From Centrapalus pauciflorus (lineage: Eukaryota > Streptophyta > Magnoliopsida > Asterales > Asteraceae), in NCBI GenBank assembly GCA_020465985.1, contig JAANYP010002881.1, forward strand, positions 246,632 to 310,631: DNA of 64,000 nucleotides, given 5' to 3'. Below are positions 50,012 through 64,000 of this stretch, piece by piece. Under the pieces are notes generated by a model, which was not told where the DNA came from, made no database searches, and saw nothing but the letters and a program-made list of their open reading frames with translations. Made by a program: the position numbers and the translations under genes. Every line of letters starts with the position of its first letter. Positions within the stretch are counted from its first letter, which is position 1.

Positions 50012-50520
50012 GGATTAATATTGAAAAACCCTATAAACTTTTCTTGTTTTCGTAATTAAGTTTTTAAACTTTCTTTTTGAATTTGGGTTTATATTGAAAA
50101 AACCCCATAACTTTTCTTAGTTTTGTGATTAAGTTCCTAAACTTTTTTTCTGATTGTTTAAGTCCCTTAACTATTTTTGTCTTATTCAAAAAACTCACCA
50201 TCTTTGTATGTTTTAACGATTAAGTCCTTAAACTTTTTGTTTTATTGGTTATGTTTTACCTACTCATCCGGTAGCCAGTAAAAAATATATACTTTTGAAT
50301 AATACAAAAATAGTTTAGGGACTTATACAATCGGAAAAAAAGTTTAGGGACTTAATCGTGATAATTGTAAAAGTTTATAGGGTTTTTTCAATATTAACCC
50401 TTTGAATTTTTAATTCTTTAAAATATATTTGTCTTGTTCAAAAGCATGTATTTTTGATCGGCTACCAGATGAGCTGGTAAACATAATCAGTAAAACAAAA
50501 TGTTTAAAAACTTAAGATGA
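50012..50520. mobile_element. Mutator-like MITE, outer copy split by a relative
   Basis: 50012-50075 (from GGATTAATATTG) and about 50410-50520 are the two parts of one degenerate copy of the family seen at 801-1202, interrupted by the inner copy at 50085-50400. Its right end is lost. Confidence 0.6.
50085..50400. mobile_element. Mutator-like MITE, inner copy with 9-bp TSD
   Basis: Starts GGGTTTATATTG and ends CAATATTAACCC, with the perfect 9-bp duplication TTTGAATTT (50076-50084, 50401-50409). It has inserted into an older member of its own family. Confidence 0.85.
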
Positions 50521-50599
50521 TGAGTTTTTAAATACCGTATTTTATTCACCATTATGATGTACTATTTTATTCACCATTATGATGTACTAAGCATAATGC

Positions 50600-50984
50600 A
50601 TCATAGTGGTCAATAAACTTCGATGTGATCCATGGAATTAGAGATCTTAGGTTCCATCCTGATAAAGTCTAATGTATTATTAAGTCATTATATTAAAGAG
50701 TAAGTTTGTTATAAAAAATAAGTCAATAAACATATAGCTCAATGGATAAGGCGTTACTTTATAAAATTAGAGGATCTTGGTTCGATTTTTCAGCTAAGCA
50801 ATGTGGTGCACAATCCTCATGTGTGATGCACCATGCTTTCATTTGCAATGCATTGTGGTTTAACTCAGAACGACCACGGACCATGTGATGTACCAAGTGA
50901 TTGTGATGTACAATTCTCCATTACAATGTTTTGTGGTTATCCAAAGTTCTTCGATACATAGATGTTCTCCACTGAACTTTTCTA
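50600..50984. mobile_element. Decayed family B element
   Basis: The right end, inverted, reads GTTCAGTGGAGAACA followed by TCTATGTATCGAAGAAC, the family B terminus with substitutions, next to a short TA tract. The interior has GCAATGCATTGTGG and GTGATGCACCA words. The left end is not preserved. Confidence 0.45.
50728..50800 (+). ncRNA. tRNA-like relic (Pol III A and B boxes)
   Basis: TAGCTCAATGG (50735) fits the A box and GGTTCGATTTT (50779) most of the B box, 44 bp apart as in a real tRNA. The acceptor stem does not pair, so it is not a functional tRNA. It may be the head of a tRNA-derived SINE or a tRNA pseudogene. A weaker B-box-like GGTTCCATCC lies near 50652. Confidence 0.35.
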
Positions 50985-51003
50985 TATATATAGATATGAA
51001 ATA

Positions 51004-51176
51004 AAATTAAGAAGGTGATGTGTACCGTATAAGGATATATGAATTTATATTTATACGAACGAACGAGTGCTAAATAAGAAACGAACACATCACCTTCTTA
51101 ATTTTATAAGGATGTGTACCATATAAAATATAAATTCATATATCCTTATACGAACGACACATCACCTTCTTAATTT
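51004..51176. mobile_element. Foldback repeat, 173 bp
   Basis: Arms of about 45-50 bp (AAATTAAGAAGGTGATGTGT inward and its inverse) enclose a partial extra copy of the same sequence. Non-coding. Confidence 0.65.
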
Positions 51177-52121
51177 ACAATGTATTGTGGTTATCCTTAT
51201 ACGAACAAACGAGTGCTAGATAAGAAACGAACGAACCTTGGAAATGTTTTACTTCTCAATCAAAAAACCTTTCTGTATCCAAAACCCGTTACAGATGCTG
51301 AATGTGACTAATTTCGGTATATTAATTGTATAAAATATAAATTCATTTGACTCGTTATCTAATTAGGGTGGTCCTAAACATTTAAATTCCCAAGTTAATA
51401 TAAAGGAATAGCGTCTCTTTAAAAAATTGTAAAATTACAATTTACACTTTTTAAAGGGGGTCGTTTGTTTCTTATCTTGTTTGATTTGAAAAGTAGAAAA
51501 AAAAAATTTTGATTGAGAATTTAAAAAAAAAAATTCTCATTGTGTTTTCTTCTAGCATATATTGTGTATTTATACGTTAATATTCTTCTATAATTGATTT
51601 CATTGTTCTTACCTTCTAAAATTATAATTTTTATCATTGATAACGAAGATTTAAACATTAAACAGTAAAACAGAATTTATTATATAATATCTTTTGATAA
51701 CTTGATGTCCTTATTCATGGCCTGTATTCAACCTTTACCTTTTAAGTTTTAACACATACATAGTTTAATTTTTACGTACGTGTTTGACTTGACTTCCATT
51801 ACCCACCCCCCCCCCCCCCCCCGATGGATCCCCTATACCTACTAATTTAATACCACTTATTTTTCCAACTTTTTGTATTAATTGCATTTTCCTGTCATGG
51901 TCCCTTACCTTTTTCCATTTATTGTTTTTCAATTATTATGGTCCCATTTTAACTTGTTATTCCTTTTAATTTAAATTATGTTTTATACGAACACAAACAA
52001 TTACACCAAAAAAAAATTTTAAAAATAAGAAAAGAGTTTATTAAAAATAAGAAAACTAAATTATACTAACAAAGTATGGTATAAGAATTGACACCATCTT
52101 TTTTGGGAAGGCTAATATATA
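51177..52121. other. Intergenic DNA with a 17-base C run
   Basis: Near 51365-51385 there is a right end (GGTGGTCCTAAACATTT) of the GGCCG-terminus element. 51806-51822 is an uninterrupted run of 17 C. The rest is AT-rich with no gene. Confidence 0.5.
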
Positions 52122-52956
52122 TCTGTTAATAATATAAAACAATTTGTGACACATATCATTTTATCAGCTATTCTAATTTTTGTTTCCCGCTCAATTTACC
52201 TAATATAACTATTTCAATTAATTTACATAATTGATTTTAGAAAAACTAATTGATTTTAAAAAACTAAAAGATTACTAATATAATTAATGATTAAAATACT
52301 TTCTAATTTAACCTCTAATTTACCTAAAATATTTTATCAAGAAGTATATAATTGATTTATAAAATAAAATTTTTTTATTTTCAAACTTTAAATTAAATGT
52401 TACATGTTTTAATCCTAATTATAATTTATAAATAATAATAAGGGTTTATTATGAAAAAAAACATAATGTTTTCATGTTTTTTGCGTTTTCGTGCCTCCAT
52501 GTTATTTTTTTACATAAAAGTCTTCAAGTTAATTTTTTTTTTTGGTTTAGTGAAATTTGGACATTAGAACCTGATTTTTCAGTTTTTAAAAACCCGGTAA
52601 ATTTACTTATTTCTCGTGATATCATGTGTCATCACCAGCAATTTACACGTGGCATATCATATTATAGAATAACAAATAATATTTGAATCATATCTTTCTA
52701 AATTTACATCTAATATAATAAGATTAAAATCAATTCAAACAAATTCGATCATATTTAAATATTTGATAACTACAAACAATAGAAAATTTAAAGATGATAA
52801 AAAACCATATAATAGTTTATGTCAAATAATAATATAACTCTTATATTTTTATAATAAAATTAATATTTTTATGTTTTAATTTTTAGTTTGTAGTATGTAT
52901 TTAATATAAACAACTATATATTAAAACATCTGCATAATACGCGGGTAATAAACTAG
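52122..52956 (+). mobile_element. Probable Helitron, + strand, 835 bp
   Basis: The 3' end ATAATACGCGGGTAATAAACTAG then T (52938-52956) matches the family at 44386, although the left hairpin arm is mutated. A candidate 5' end TCTGTTAATAATATAAAAC follows an A at 52121. It includes half of the foldback MITE family of 46916-47219 (52441-52620). Confidence 0.5.
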
Positions 52957-53401
52957 TACAGTGTTTCATAAATTAAGGTTAATTTGCTTAATTTTAATCA
53001 ATGGGATATTAATTTTTATATCTTTTGTTTAATGGTTGGAATATTCTAGGAAAGTTACCAACAATAATAATCAACTTTCATTTTGTTATAAAACTATTGT
53101 TAATATATTATTTATTTAAAAAAAAAAACCCATTTGAATAAATCAACTTAGTATCATTTTCTCATTAACTCAATTTTATGAGTTGTTAACAAGAGCCCCC
53201 CACAGCTATTGATAATTAAACTTATGCCCCACTTTTATTTTTGAAAATCTTACTGTTGCAAAAAGAAGAATTCAACTTGAATTTACAACTCATACCCTGC
53301 AAATAATTTGACTTTTGATACATCCCATAAGTGCAAACGACAAATATCACCTTTTTTGAAAAAAATTAATTAATTATTACAAATTTGGTTGCCTATAGTA
53401 A

Positions 53402-53409
53402 TATAAATA
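53402..53409 (+). promoter_or_regulatory. TATA box of DUF241 copy 3
   Basis: TATAAATA, 54 bp before the ATG. This gives a shorter leader than in copies 1 and 2. Confidence 0.6.
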
Positions 53410-53455
53410 TGAGTGTGAAGCCTCAACCAATATCATACTTGACCAAAATTCAAGC

Positions 53456-54337
53456 ATGGAGAACTCAAGCAAACCTCAAAATAGATCATTTAGTTTGCCT
53501 TGTATGCAAACCCAATCTTCTACACAAATCGAAATCAACTTCAACAAGCTGAAAACACTTGTACCTTTTTCCTCGTCGGCAAGCATTCAGAGTGGTTTGA
53601 TACGCTTAGTTGACTTGTATCTTTCTGTCGATGAACTTATTGGGTCTTCTCATATCCAACAAGTGAATCTTCAATATAAAAATCGAGTCTTGGTCGAAGA
53701 GGTGCTTGTTAGGTCCATTGGATTGTTGGATTTGCATAGCAAGATTGTGGAGTTGCATAGTCTTATGAAGGAAAATGTTAGGACTCTTCAATCTGCGTTG
53801 AGGAGAAAAGGTGTCACAATTGAAGCAAACGGTGAAGCTCACATTTTGGATTACCTTTTATACCGAAAGAAAGCAAAGAAGAACATTGTCGAGTGCCTTG
53901 GATTATTGGAGCAATTGGAAAAAGAAATTGAATCTTGCTATGTAGCCGGTGAAGATCACCATTTGTCGATGGTGATTGGAATCCTAAGGAAAAACGCTAG
54001 TGCCACTATAATGATATTTCGAGCACTTTTGCTTTGTTTATTAGGTAACACAAAACCATCTAATGGGTTCTCCTTGATCGCAAAGTTGATGCTAATGCGT
54101 AGGTCAAGTTGTGACAAAAATCAAGAAATTATTAATGATGTCGATTACATAGATATTAGTCTTCGTTCTTTACACAAAAATCATAATAACGAGAGCAAGA
54201 TGGTAGATGTACAAATGGTGATGGAGAGATTAGTTGTTCTTGATCGTCAGATCGAGAGTTATGAGGTCGGGTTAGATTCTCTTTTTCGATGTCTAGTTCA
54301 AACCCGAGTTTCCCTTCTTAATATTCTAGCTAACTAG
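53456..54337 (+). CDS. DUF241 domain protein, copy 3 (divergent)
   Basis: A single-exon gene of 293 codons. All DUF241 landmarks are present but diverged from copies 1 and 2: NRSFSLPC (residues 9-16), SIQSGLIRLVDLYLSVDELI (43-62), SIGLLD (87-92), LMKENVRTLQSALRRKG (103-119), YRKKAKKNIVECLG, HHLSMVIGILRK and a C-terminus RCLVQTRVSLLNILAN. The hydrophobic IFRALLLCLLG segment matches the LFKS(L/I)LVL(L/I)S segment of the others. The frame is open and the start is the first ATG after the TATA box. It probably represents the older paralogue of a tandem cluster. Its function is unknown, as for the family. A LINE fragment is inserted 237 bp downstream, pointing towards it. Confidence 0.92.
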   Translation: MENSSKPQNRSFSLPCMQTQSSTQIEINFNKLKTLVPFSSSASIQSGLIRLVDLYLSVDELIGSSHIQQVNLQYKNRVLVEEVLVRSIGLLDLHSKIVELHSLMKENVRTLQSALRRKGVTIEANGEAHILDYLLYRKKAKKNIVECLGLLEQLEKEIESCYVAGEDHHLSMVIGILRKNASATIMIFRALLLCLLGNTKPSNGFSLIAKLMLMRRSSCDKNQEIINDVDYIDISLRSLHKNHNNESKMVDVQMVMERLVVLDRQIESYEVGLDSLFRCLVQTRVSLLNILAN

Positions 54338-54703
54338 CTACAAACAAATAATACCTATCCTTTTGTTTTGAATTTTGTACATTTTGTTTGATTGCATATG
54401 TCATATTTTTTTTCTTTCTTTCTTTCATTCCTACATTTAGTCTTATTTATTAGAATTTATAGAATAAATTAATATTTAATTATTAAAGTTAATTAATATA
54501 AACGTTTGATTATAAATGACCATTCGGTTAGACAGAACATGTGAATTTTATGTTTATTGGTGCATGTCTCACATTTTTTTTTGAACGGCAAAAAGGTTAA
54601 CTAGACGAGAGCTTCGGCATGGCCATCACCCCCACCTAGAAAACCCGAACGAAGATATTATAAATATAAAAACTAGCAAGATGCTAGCAAAGTACAAACA
54701 AAA

Positions 54704-56089
54704 TTAGAAAAGAAATAAAGGACAACTACACCATAATTCCCAAATTAAAAACTTAAAATTCCCTCTAAACTTCAACCATGAGAACACGTTTACTTGTACT
54801 TCATCTTTAATTATTGACGCCGAAGTCTTCTTTCTGTTGAAAACCAAGTTATTCCGAGCTTTCCAGATGGACCACAATAAACCCCCAACAATGACCTCAA
54901 TTAACTTACGCCTCGAGATTGATTTGAAATTTTGCAAGAAACTCCCAAAAAATTGATCTAACGAAACTATATGGCTGCCCGTCTCCCCCACCCAGTCCAA
55001 CGCCCATCTCCATAGTTCATAACTTACCGGACAAGAGATGAAAAGATGATCCTCCGATTCCTCCATATTATTGCAAAAAGGACATAGCAAAGACGGAAAA
55101 TTTACTCCCCTTGATGCCAAATTCAACCGAGTAGGTAACCGATGTAATGAAAGTTTCCATACAAAACAATTGACTCTTGGAGGCAACCATCTATTCCAAA
55201 AGCAATTGCTATCCCCAAAATTACAAGATAAACTATCGATTATCCCTCTAAGCGATCTGGCCGAATAAATTCCCGATGAATCGCCTTCCCATCTCCATCC
55301 ATCATCTCCCTCACTTAGCACCACGTTTCTTAAAAGGTTTTCTAATTCCTTAATTTTATCTTTTAATCTGATAGCCTCCAAGCCGCAAGTCCAAGACCAA
55401 CAACCCATAGCCAAGTCCACCCCATTACTTGCAGTAACAACTCGCATACAAACAGAGCAATCTTTGTTGCTTTCAATGGCATATAATTCTGGAAATCGAC
55501 ACATAAGTGGGGAATTTGCTAGCCACTTATCAATCCAGAATTTAGTATTTCTACCATTCCTAACGACCCGAGAGAAAAGATCTCCAAGATGCAAATTTAT
55601 AGAAGAAAGAGCATTACCAGATTTAATGATGTTCTGCCAATTTCCCGCCATTCTCGGATTTGCTAAGCAGGGAGAGTCTGCCCCATCGACATTGTGGATT
55701 GCTTTAATCACCTTATACCAAAGAGCCGTGTTTTCAATCTTAAACCTCCACCACCATTTGATTAAAAGGGCCGAGTTAGCAGCTTTGATCGAACCGATGC
55801 CTAAACCCCCTAGACTCTTTGGAGCTGATACTTTTTTCCAATTTACCCAACTGATTTTCAGATTTCCATTAGCCGTTAATCCCCAAATAAATTTTCTTCT
55901 AACCTTTTCAATTGTTTCAATTACCACCTCCGGAGCTTTAAAAAGTGACATAAAATATAATGGCAAACTTCCAAGTATTGTCTTGCATAACACCACTCTC
56001 CCACCAAATGATAAGTTCTTTGCCTTCCATCTTGAAAGTTTGGAATTTACTTTGTCAATTACCGGCTTCCAGTTTCTTGCCAAGTTCAT
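54704..56089 (-). pseudogene. LINE reverse transcriptase C-terminal region (zf-RVT)
   Basis: A 461-codon open frame on the - strand, the part of plant non-LTR RT that follows the catalytic core. It contains NSKLSRWKAKNLSFGGRVVL, KVRRKFIWG, APKSLGGLGIGSIKAANSAL, FWIDKWL, WNRWLPPRVNCFVWKL and the zinc-binding-like CPFCNNMEESEDHLFISCP (zf-RVT, PF13966). The frame can be read further upstream to 56175 as NYAEGINCEAAKLPFSYLGL, so the real protein continued 5'. The RT active site is missing. It is well preserved for a fragment, with no internal stop. Confidence 0.9.
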
Positions 56090-56409
56090 GTTTGCACCTA
56101 TGGTTAAACCAAGATAGCTGAAAGGTAATTTTGCTGCCTCACAGTTGATACCCTCAGCATAGTTTCTTACCTCCAGATCTCACATGATATGCTATTATGC
56201 ATTTGTGATGATATTAATTGCTTGTGGTCATCCCAACCACCATGTTTATGGCCGCTAGAGCCATATCTGACGTTAAGTCTTCAGTTGAAAGTTCGTTTAA
56301 ATTTATTTATTTATTTATTAAATAATAAATGAATGTGAGTAGTAATTTTTTTGTTTGTTTAATTAAATAAACAAACAATTTGACACAGTGTAATTTATTA
56401 GGTAGAGCG

Positions 56410-56646
56410 TTATGATTTTATACCAGCACCCAGCCACCCAATGAGGCTGATAGGACGATAGTCACCCAAGCTAACAGGATCAGATGATTTTGAAACCAAA
56501 GAGATAAAGGAAGCTTTACATCCGGAATGGATTATTTCATTTTTCCAGTTAAATGAGTTCATCATCTCACGCTTGATGTGTAAACTGTCACATAAGAAAA
56601 CTGGCATCCGAATCTCCGTAGGGACCAAGGGCCTTAAAACCGTCAC
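56410..56646 (-). pseudogene. LINE RT fragment before the deletion
   Basis: Reads GCKASFISLVSKSSDPVSLG then DYRPISLIG, the conserved N-terminal RT motif of plant LINEs, after FFCD-like and HIKREMMNSFNWKNE linker sequence. The frame ends at the junction with unrelated DNA (56178-56409), where several hundred codons including the active site are lost. Confidence 0.8.
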
Positions 56647-57440
56647 ATAAGGAAATTGGCATCCAATTCTCCTCTTTTGTGAACCTTTCTTCTAGATGCG
56701 TAACATTTTCGTTTGAGAGCTTTCTTATCAGAATTCATATTCGTAGAATTCGAACAATCTCACTTTCTTCCTTGAATTGGCGTTGGTAGAATTGGAAGAT
56801 TATTTTTCAAATCCGATGGATTCCATTCCAAAGCCCATTTGTCATTAGTTCTCTTATAGCGTTCCTTGAAAATCACTTTTTTAGTGATGCAACTGCCCAT
56901 CTAATTCTAGCCTTTTTTTAAAAAATAGTCCTTTTCACTTCCTCCTTTTCAAACCATTTAGCCCTAATTTCCTTCCTACCCAATTCTTCTTTCTCAATTA
57001 TGCCTATGTTATGCTAATCTTTCTCATTAATTATTTTCCTTTTTTAATTTGGTCACCTCATCAAGAGAACTGAATTTGTTCTTGCTCCATTTGTTAAGCA
57101 CTTGATATTTTTAAGCTTGTCAATAAACTTGCAATCTATCTTAGTTAATTAACTTCCTTCTTCCACGTTGACCTGACAACCTCGTCTATGTCCCTTTTGA
57201 ATGCACCACTTTATTCCTATGTACAATGGGCCAATGATCCGAAAGCTTACTGATCAAGGCAATGGCCGACAGATTGTTCCACGTATTTGTAAATTCATAA
57301 GATACCGGAAGTCAGTATTTGTAAAATTATTAGATAACTGAAATATATCCAATTTACTAAACTTTCTATCAACATCACTTATTCTCTTAAATTATTTTCC
57401 CATTAACGGAATTCCAAGTTAACTTTTTACTGAACTTTCT

Positions 57441-57865
57441 ATCATCAACTCTTACATAATATAGTCAATTGCTTGGAATATAAATGATGTTCAATTTTTT
57501 TTTTAATCAAAATGTGAAACTAACGTTGACATATGCATAAAATGATTATAACATTTTAGTTTTTTTAAGCAATTTTCACGTGTAACCTTTTATAAATGGT
57601 TAGGTGTTAAAAACCGATAAAAATCTAGAACTTTATGGTCTATTATGTGCATATGTTACAAACTTTATATATTTAAAATAAATAAAGTTATTCTATGCAA
57701 TGTATCCATAAAGACACAAACAAATATGTATCACTTAGTTTTATTAAATTAAAATTCCATAACACTATTGAGTTAATTAATAACACTTGTGCATCATGGA
57801 CCCAGTGTTGATGATCCAATCCATCTACCAATAATGTGAAATTCATTTATATCCACATAACATTT

Positions 57866-57870
<5 letters not shown>
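57441..57870. other. Intergenic DNA, nothing recognised
   Basis: AT-rich spacer between the LINE and the element chain. Confidence 0.5.

Positions 57871-57925
<55 letters not shown>
57871..57925. repeat. (CT)n(TA)n microsatellite
   Basis: CT tract followed by TA tract, left border of the chain of (TA)n-anchored elements. Confidence 0.95.
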
Positions 57926-57929
<4 letters not shown>

Positions 57930-58289
57930 ATGGTTCGTGTGAGTACCTAAAAAATACAGAGTACCGTGAGTACCTGTGAACACACGGGTTTTAAATGTGA
58001 GCATGCTCCGGAAAAAAGTTTTTTTTTTTAAATTTTTTTTCATATTAATTTAGATACAAATAATATAAGCCTATTCGTAAAAGAAATTACACACATTCAC
58101 ACTTTCTAGCCTCTTAAAAGTCATGTGAACGTGAAAAAATTCATGTGAACATGCTTAGCTGTGAACATACATTCAAGTGAACTTGCACGTTTCACATAGT
58201 TATAGTGTGTGTTTAGGTGTGATTTTTTGCAAGTAGTCTTATATCATTAATTTAAACATGATTATGAAAAAAAATTTCAAAAAAAATGG

Positions 58290-58294
<5 letters not shown>
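57926..58294. mobile_element. (TA)n-anchored element, family G, right end lost
   Basis: The left end includes GGTTCGTGTGAGTACC, the shared 16-bp terminus. No inverted copy is present on the right, where the sequence merges into (TA)n after ATGGTTTTAA. It contains GTGAACATGC and GTGAGTACC words. Confidence 0.5.

Positions 58295-58385
<91 letters not shown>
58295..58385. repeat. (TA)n microsatellite
   Basis: TA tract of about 85 bp. Confidence 0.97.
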
Positions 58386-58641
58386 GAGGGAGGTTCAACG
58401 GAAAACCACCATGCACCTGAAAACTTGTGAAAATCGCACTGCACCAACACAAAGCCATCAATTTCCCGTTGTAATGCATCAAAATCCCGCGTGAGTGCAT
58501 CAACCTTATTTACGATATGTTTTTTCAAAACCGGTTTTGTTTTTTCATTACATGTGCCACCAAATCGCGACAGTGATGCTGCTAGGGTTTTCATTTAGTG
58601 TTTCAAGGTGCATCAGTAGTTTTTCCATTGAATCCCACCCC
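58386..58641. mobile_element. (TA)n-anchored TIR element, family B, copy 3
   Basis: The left end is GGTTCAACGGAAAACC and the right end, inverted, GATTCAATGGAAAAAC. It contains GATGCATC-like words. 256 bp, non-coding. Confidence 0.7.
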
Positions 58642-58661
58642 TATATATACTATATACTATA

Positions 58662-58694
<33 letters not shown>

Positions 58695-58748
58695 ATAATA
58701 TTATTATATATAATTATATATATTAATTTATTTACTATTATATATATA

Positions 58749-59091
<343 letters not shown>

Positions 59092-59206
59092 GTTCAATGA
59101 GAATTTTATGCATCTGAATACCTAGGAACCTTCTTACAGACGTTGGATCGAGTTGATCTCGTGATGCAACATGCTTGTTTGATGCATCTAGCGAAGGATA
59201 GTTTAA

Positions 59207-59209
<3 letters not shown>

Positions 59210-59293
<84 letters not shown>
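59210..59293. repeat. (TA)n microsatellite
   Basis: TA tract inside family A copy 3, possibly marking a lost or fused element end. Confidence 0.97.
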
Positions 59294-59298
<5 letters not shown>

Positions 59299-60093
59299 CA
59301 ATTTTGATTTTATTTTTGTATTAATTGAATATTGCATCAAATATATAATTCATAAATGCTAAATAAATTAATCGATACACTTCTAAAAATTAACAAAAAC
59401 TATACTAGTGCAAAAAAAAAAAAAAAAACCCTAAGATGTTGATGCATCATCTTGGTTCATCACCTTCGTGTTCATCATCATCGCGTTCATCATTTTGTGA
59501 TGTATCAACATATTCATTCAAAAACATCAATTCAACGTGACGCAATAACATGTGTTCATCCAAAAACTCAACATGTTCATCAAAGTAAGGCATCAACAAC
59601 GTGTTCAAACGTGATGCAATAACGTGTTCATCCAAAAAAACTATCATATTCATCGAACTAACGTGATGCAACATGTTCATCATCATCATCATCATCTTCG
59701 TTTTTTTTCCTACATCTTCATCTTCATCGTTTCTTTTCAACAATATGCATCGTGCTCATTTCTTTACTTCATTTTTTCTTCATATTTTTCATCGTTTTCA
59801 ACAATGGTGTAATCGAAAAAGAGATATAGATAGATAGATGACGGTAGTGGTTAGCAGTGAGCAGTGGTCTCATTGATGTAACCGAGAGAGAGAGAGAGAG
59901 AGAGAGAGATGAAAATAGTTTTGCGGTGGTGGTTGGAGGTGAATGTAACCATCGTTGTGCATATTAATGGTTCTTGTGCATGTTGCTAGCGACGGTGGTG
60001 GTCTGTTGGTGGCGACGACGGTGGTGGATTCTGAGAGTGAAATGGTGGCACAATGGTGGAGGGCGGTGGTCTTGGGAGGCTGGCCGAAAGTGT

Positions 60094-60212
<119 letters not shown>

Positions 60213-60405
60213 GGGGAAGGTAGTTAATGTGAGATTTAAATTCCTAAATTAACTCCATGTCTTTTAATGATTTTTCAAATTAATTAATTACTTTATATTT
60301 AATCTTCCTTAAATTTCCTTCGTGCACCCTTGGTAGATTATGGATACTCAAAAGTCCTTAGAGGTTCTTAGATGCATAGAAGTTCACAATTAATCATCTC
60401 TCTTA

Positions 60406-60441
<36 letters not shown>

Positions 60442-60467
60442 CATATATATATATGTATATATATATA

Positions 60468-60887
60468 GAGGGAGGTTCCATTGAGAACTTTTGTGCATCG
60501 AGGCACAAAAGAACCTCCATTGGCACTTGGATGAAAAGAATGTGTGGGTTAGATCAAATGGCGAAAGGGTAATTAAATAGAAAGTTTTATGCATGAAATG
60601 CACATAATGAAATTCGCAGAGGGGTAAAAGAGGAATTATGCAACCCTTATTTAATTATTACACTTCCAAAATTAACAAAAATAATACAAATTCAAAATAC
60701 ATCAAAATACATGCATATCGTTCATCTCTTCATGCATATCGTTCATCTCTTCCAAAAGTAAATAATGCATATCGTTAATCTCTTCCAAAATCAAAATACA
60801 TCAAAATACAAACATGAATCGTTCATACAAACATAAATTATGCATATCGTTCATCTCTTCCAAAATCAAGTGGGGGCTAAGAGAGAG

Positions 60888-60950
<63 letters not shown>

Positions 60951-61152
60951 GGAGTGGTTTTAGGAAAGAAGTTAATGTTGATTTTCATACCAAATTTAGC
61001 TATTAATTTTCTTAAAAATATTTAAATTCAAAAATAATTTTCATACATTTAATATCCCCTAAATGCCCTTTGTGCACCATTGGTAGATAGTCCGATGCAC
61101 AAAAGTTCTCAATGGTGCTCGATGCACAAAAGTTCTCAATCGAACCTCAATC
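60468..61152. mobile_element. (TA)n-anchored TIR element, family A, copy 4 (inverse)
   Basis: The left end is GGTTCCATTGAGAACT and the right end, inverted, GGTTCGATTGAGAACT. It shares GGGTAATTAAATAGAAAG with the inverse of copy 2 but is shorter, with most of the coding-like repeat replaced by TGCATATCGTTCATCTCTTC repeats and a (GA)n tract (60891-60950). Confidence 0.75.
60891..60950. repeat. (GA)n microsatellite
   Basis: GA tract inside family A copy 4. Confidence 0.95.
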
Positions 61153-61161
61153 TATATATAT

Positions 61162-61226
<65 letters not shown>
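61153..61226. repeat. (TA)n microsatellite
   Basis: TA tract with minor interruptions, ending in ACACACAC. Confidence 0.95.

Positions 61227-64000
<2,774 letters not shown>

Larger units (their letters stand above)
54574..57440 (-). mobile_element. LINE retrotransposon, 5'-truncated and internally deleted
   Basis: The 3' end is marked by an A tail on the - strand (54574-54582 as T). Going 5', the order is the zf-RVT C-terminal region (54704-56175), about 240 bp of unrelated DNA, an RT fragment (56410-56646), a degraded linker and an endonuclease remnant with LSDHWPIV (near 57245) and RKFSKLDIFQLSNNF (near 57370). The catalytic FADD-type motif of RT is deleted. It cannot be autonomous. Confidence 0.88.

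Noticed and set aside
50728..50800. A functional tRNA gene
   Set aside because: A and B boxes are present, but the acceptor and T stems do not pair.
55464..56117. 217-codon + strand open frame
   Set aside because: Antisense to the LINE zf-RVT coding region, which has clear family motifs on the other strand.

Overview
The window is nuclear DNA of a flowering plant, AT-rich and made mostly of transposable elements. A degenerate zinc-knuckle gene of a type I associate with daisy-family (Asteraceae) genomes at 10.4-11.1 kb suggests that family, but this is an inference. No tRNA or rRNA gene, organelle insert or CRISPR array was recognised.

Host genes. Only three intact genes are seen, all single-exon and on the + strand: DUF241 (PF03087) proteins at 18157-19065, 36455-37342 and 53456-54337. 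The first two are recent duplicates: promoter, coding region and 3' flank all align (about 17.63-19.46 kb and 35.47-37.73 kb). The third is clearly more diverged. The DNA between them has been filled by transposons, so an original tandem cluster is now spread over 36 kb.

Mobile DNA, left to right. 0.5-6.3 kb holds foldback and terminal-inverted-repeat MITEs. 6.7-10.4 kb is a Helitron containing a (TA)n-anchored element. 10.4-11.1 kb is the zinc-knuckle gene remnant. 11.4-17.2 kb is a Helitron carrying exons of an armadillo-type kinesin and probably the 3' end of RAD4/XPC. 20.0-20.6 kb is a hAT MITE with an 8-bp target duplication. 21.0-22.8 kb is a gag-only Ty1-copia element with a perfect 5-bp duplication. 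22.9-35.3 kb is a decayed CACTA (En/Spm) transposon without its main transposase domain, hosting four tandem (TA)n-anchored elements. Another such element (35.7-36.1 kb) sits in the promoter region of DUF241 copy 2. 40.2-46.7 kb holds Tourist-like and hAT MITEs, a run of short head-to-tail Helitrons and a solo LTR. 46.9-52.9 kb holds more MITEs and Helitrons. 54.6-57.4 kb is a LINE fragment on the - strand lacking its catalytic core. 57.9-64 kb is a chain of at least eight (TA)n-anchored elements that runs off the window.

The most unusual signal is a set of at least seven sequence-unrelated element families that all lie directly between (TA)n microsatellites and share a 16-bp quasi-palindromic end, GGWTCNNNNNRRWACY. 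Many have 30-50 bp terminal inverted repeats, and they occur in daisy chains. One (30344-33501) is packed with about thirty copies of the palindrome TCTACGTAGA, mostly spaced 21 bp apart.
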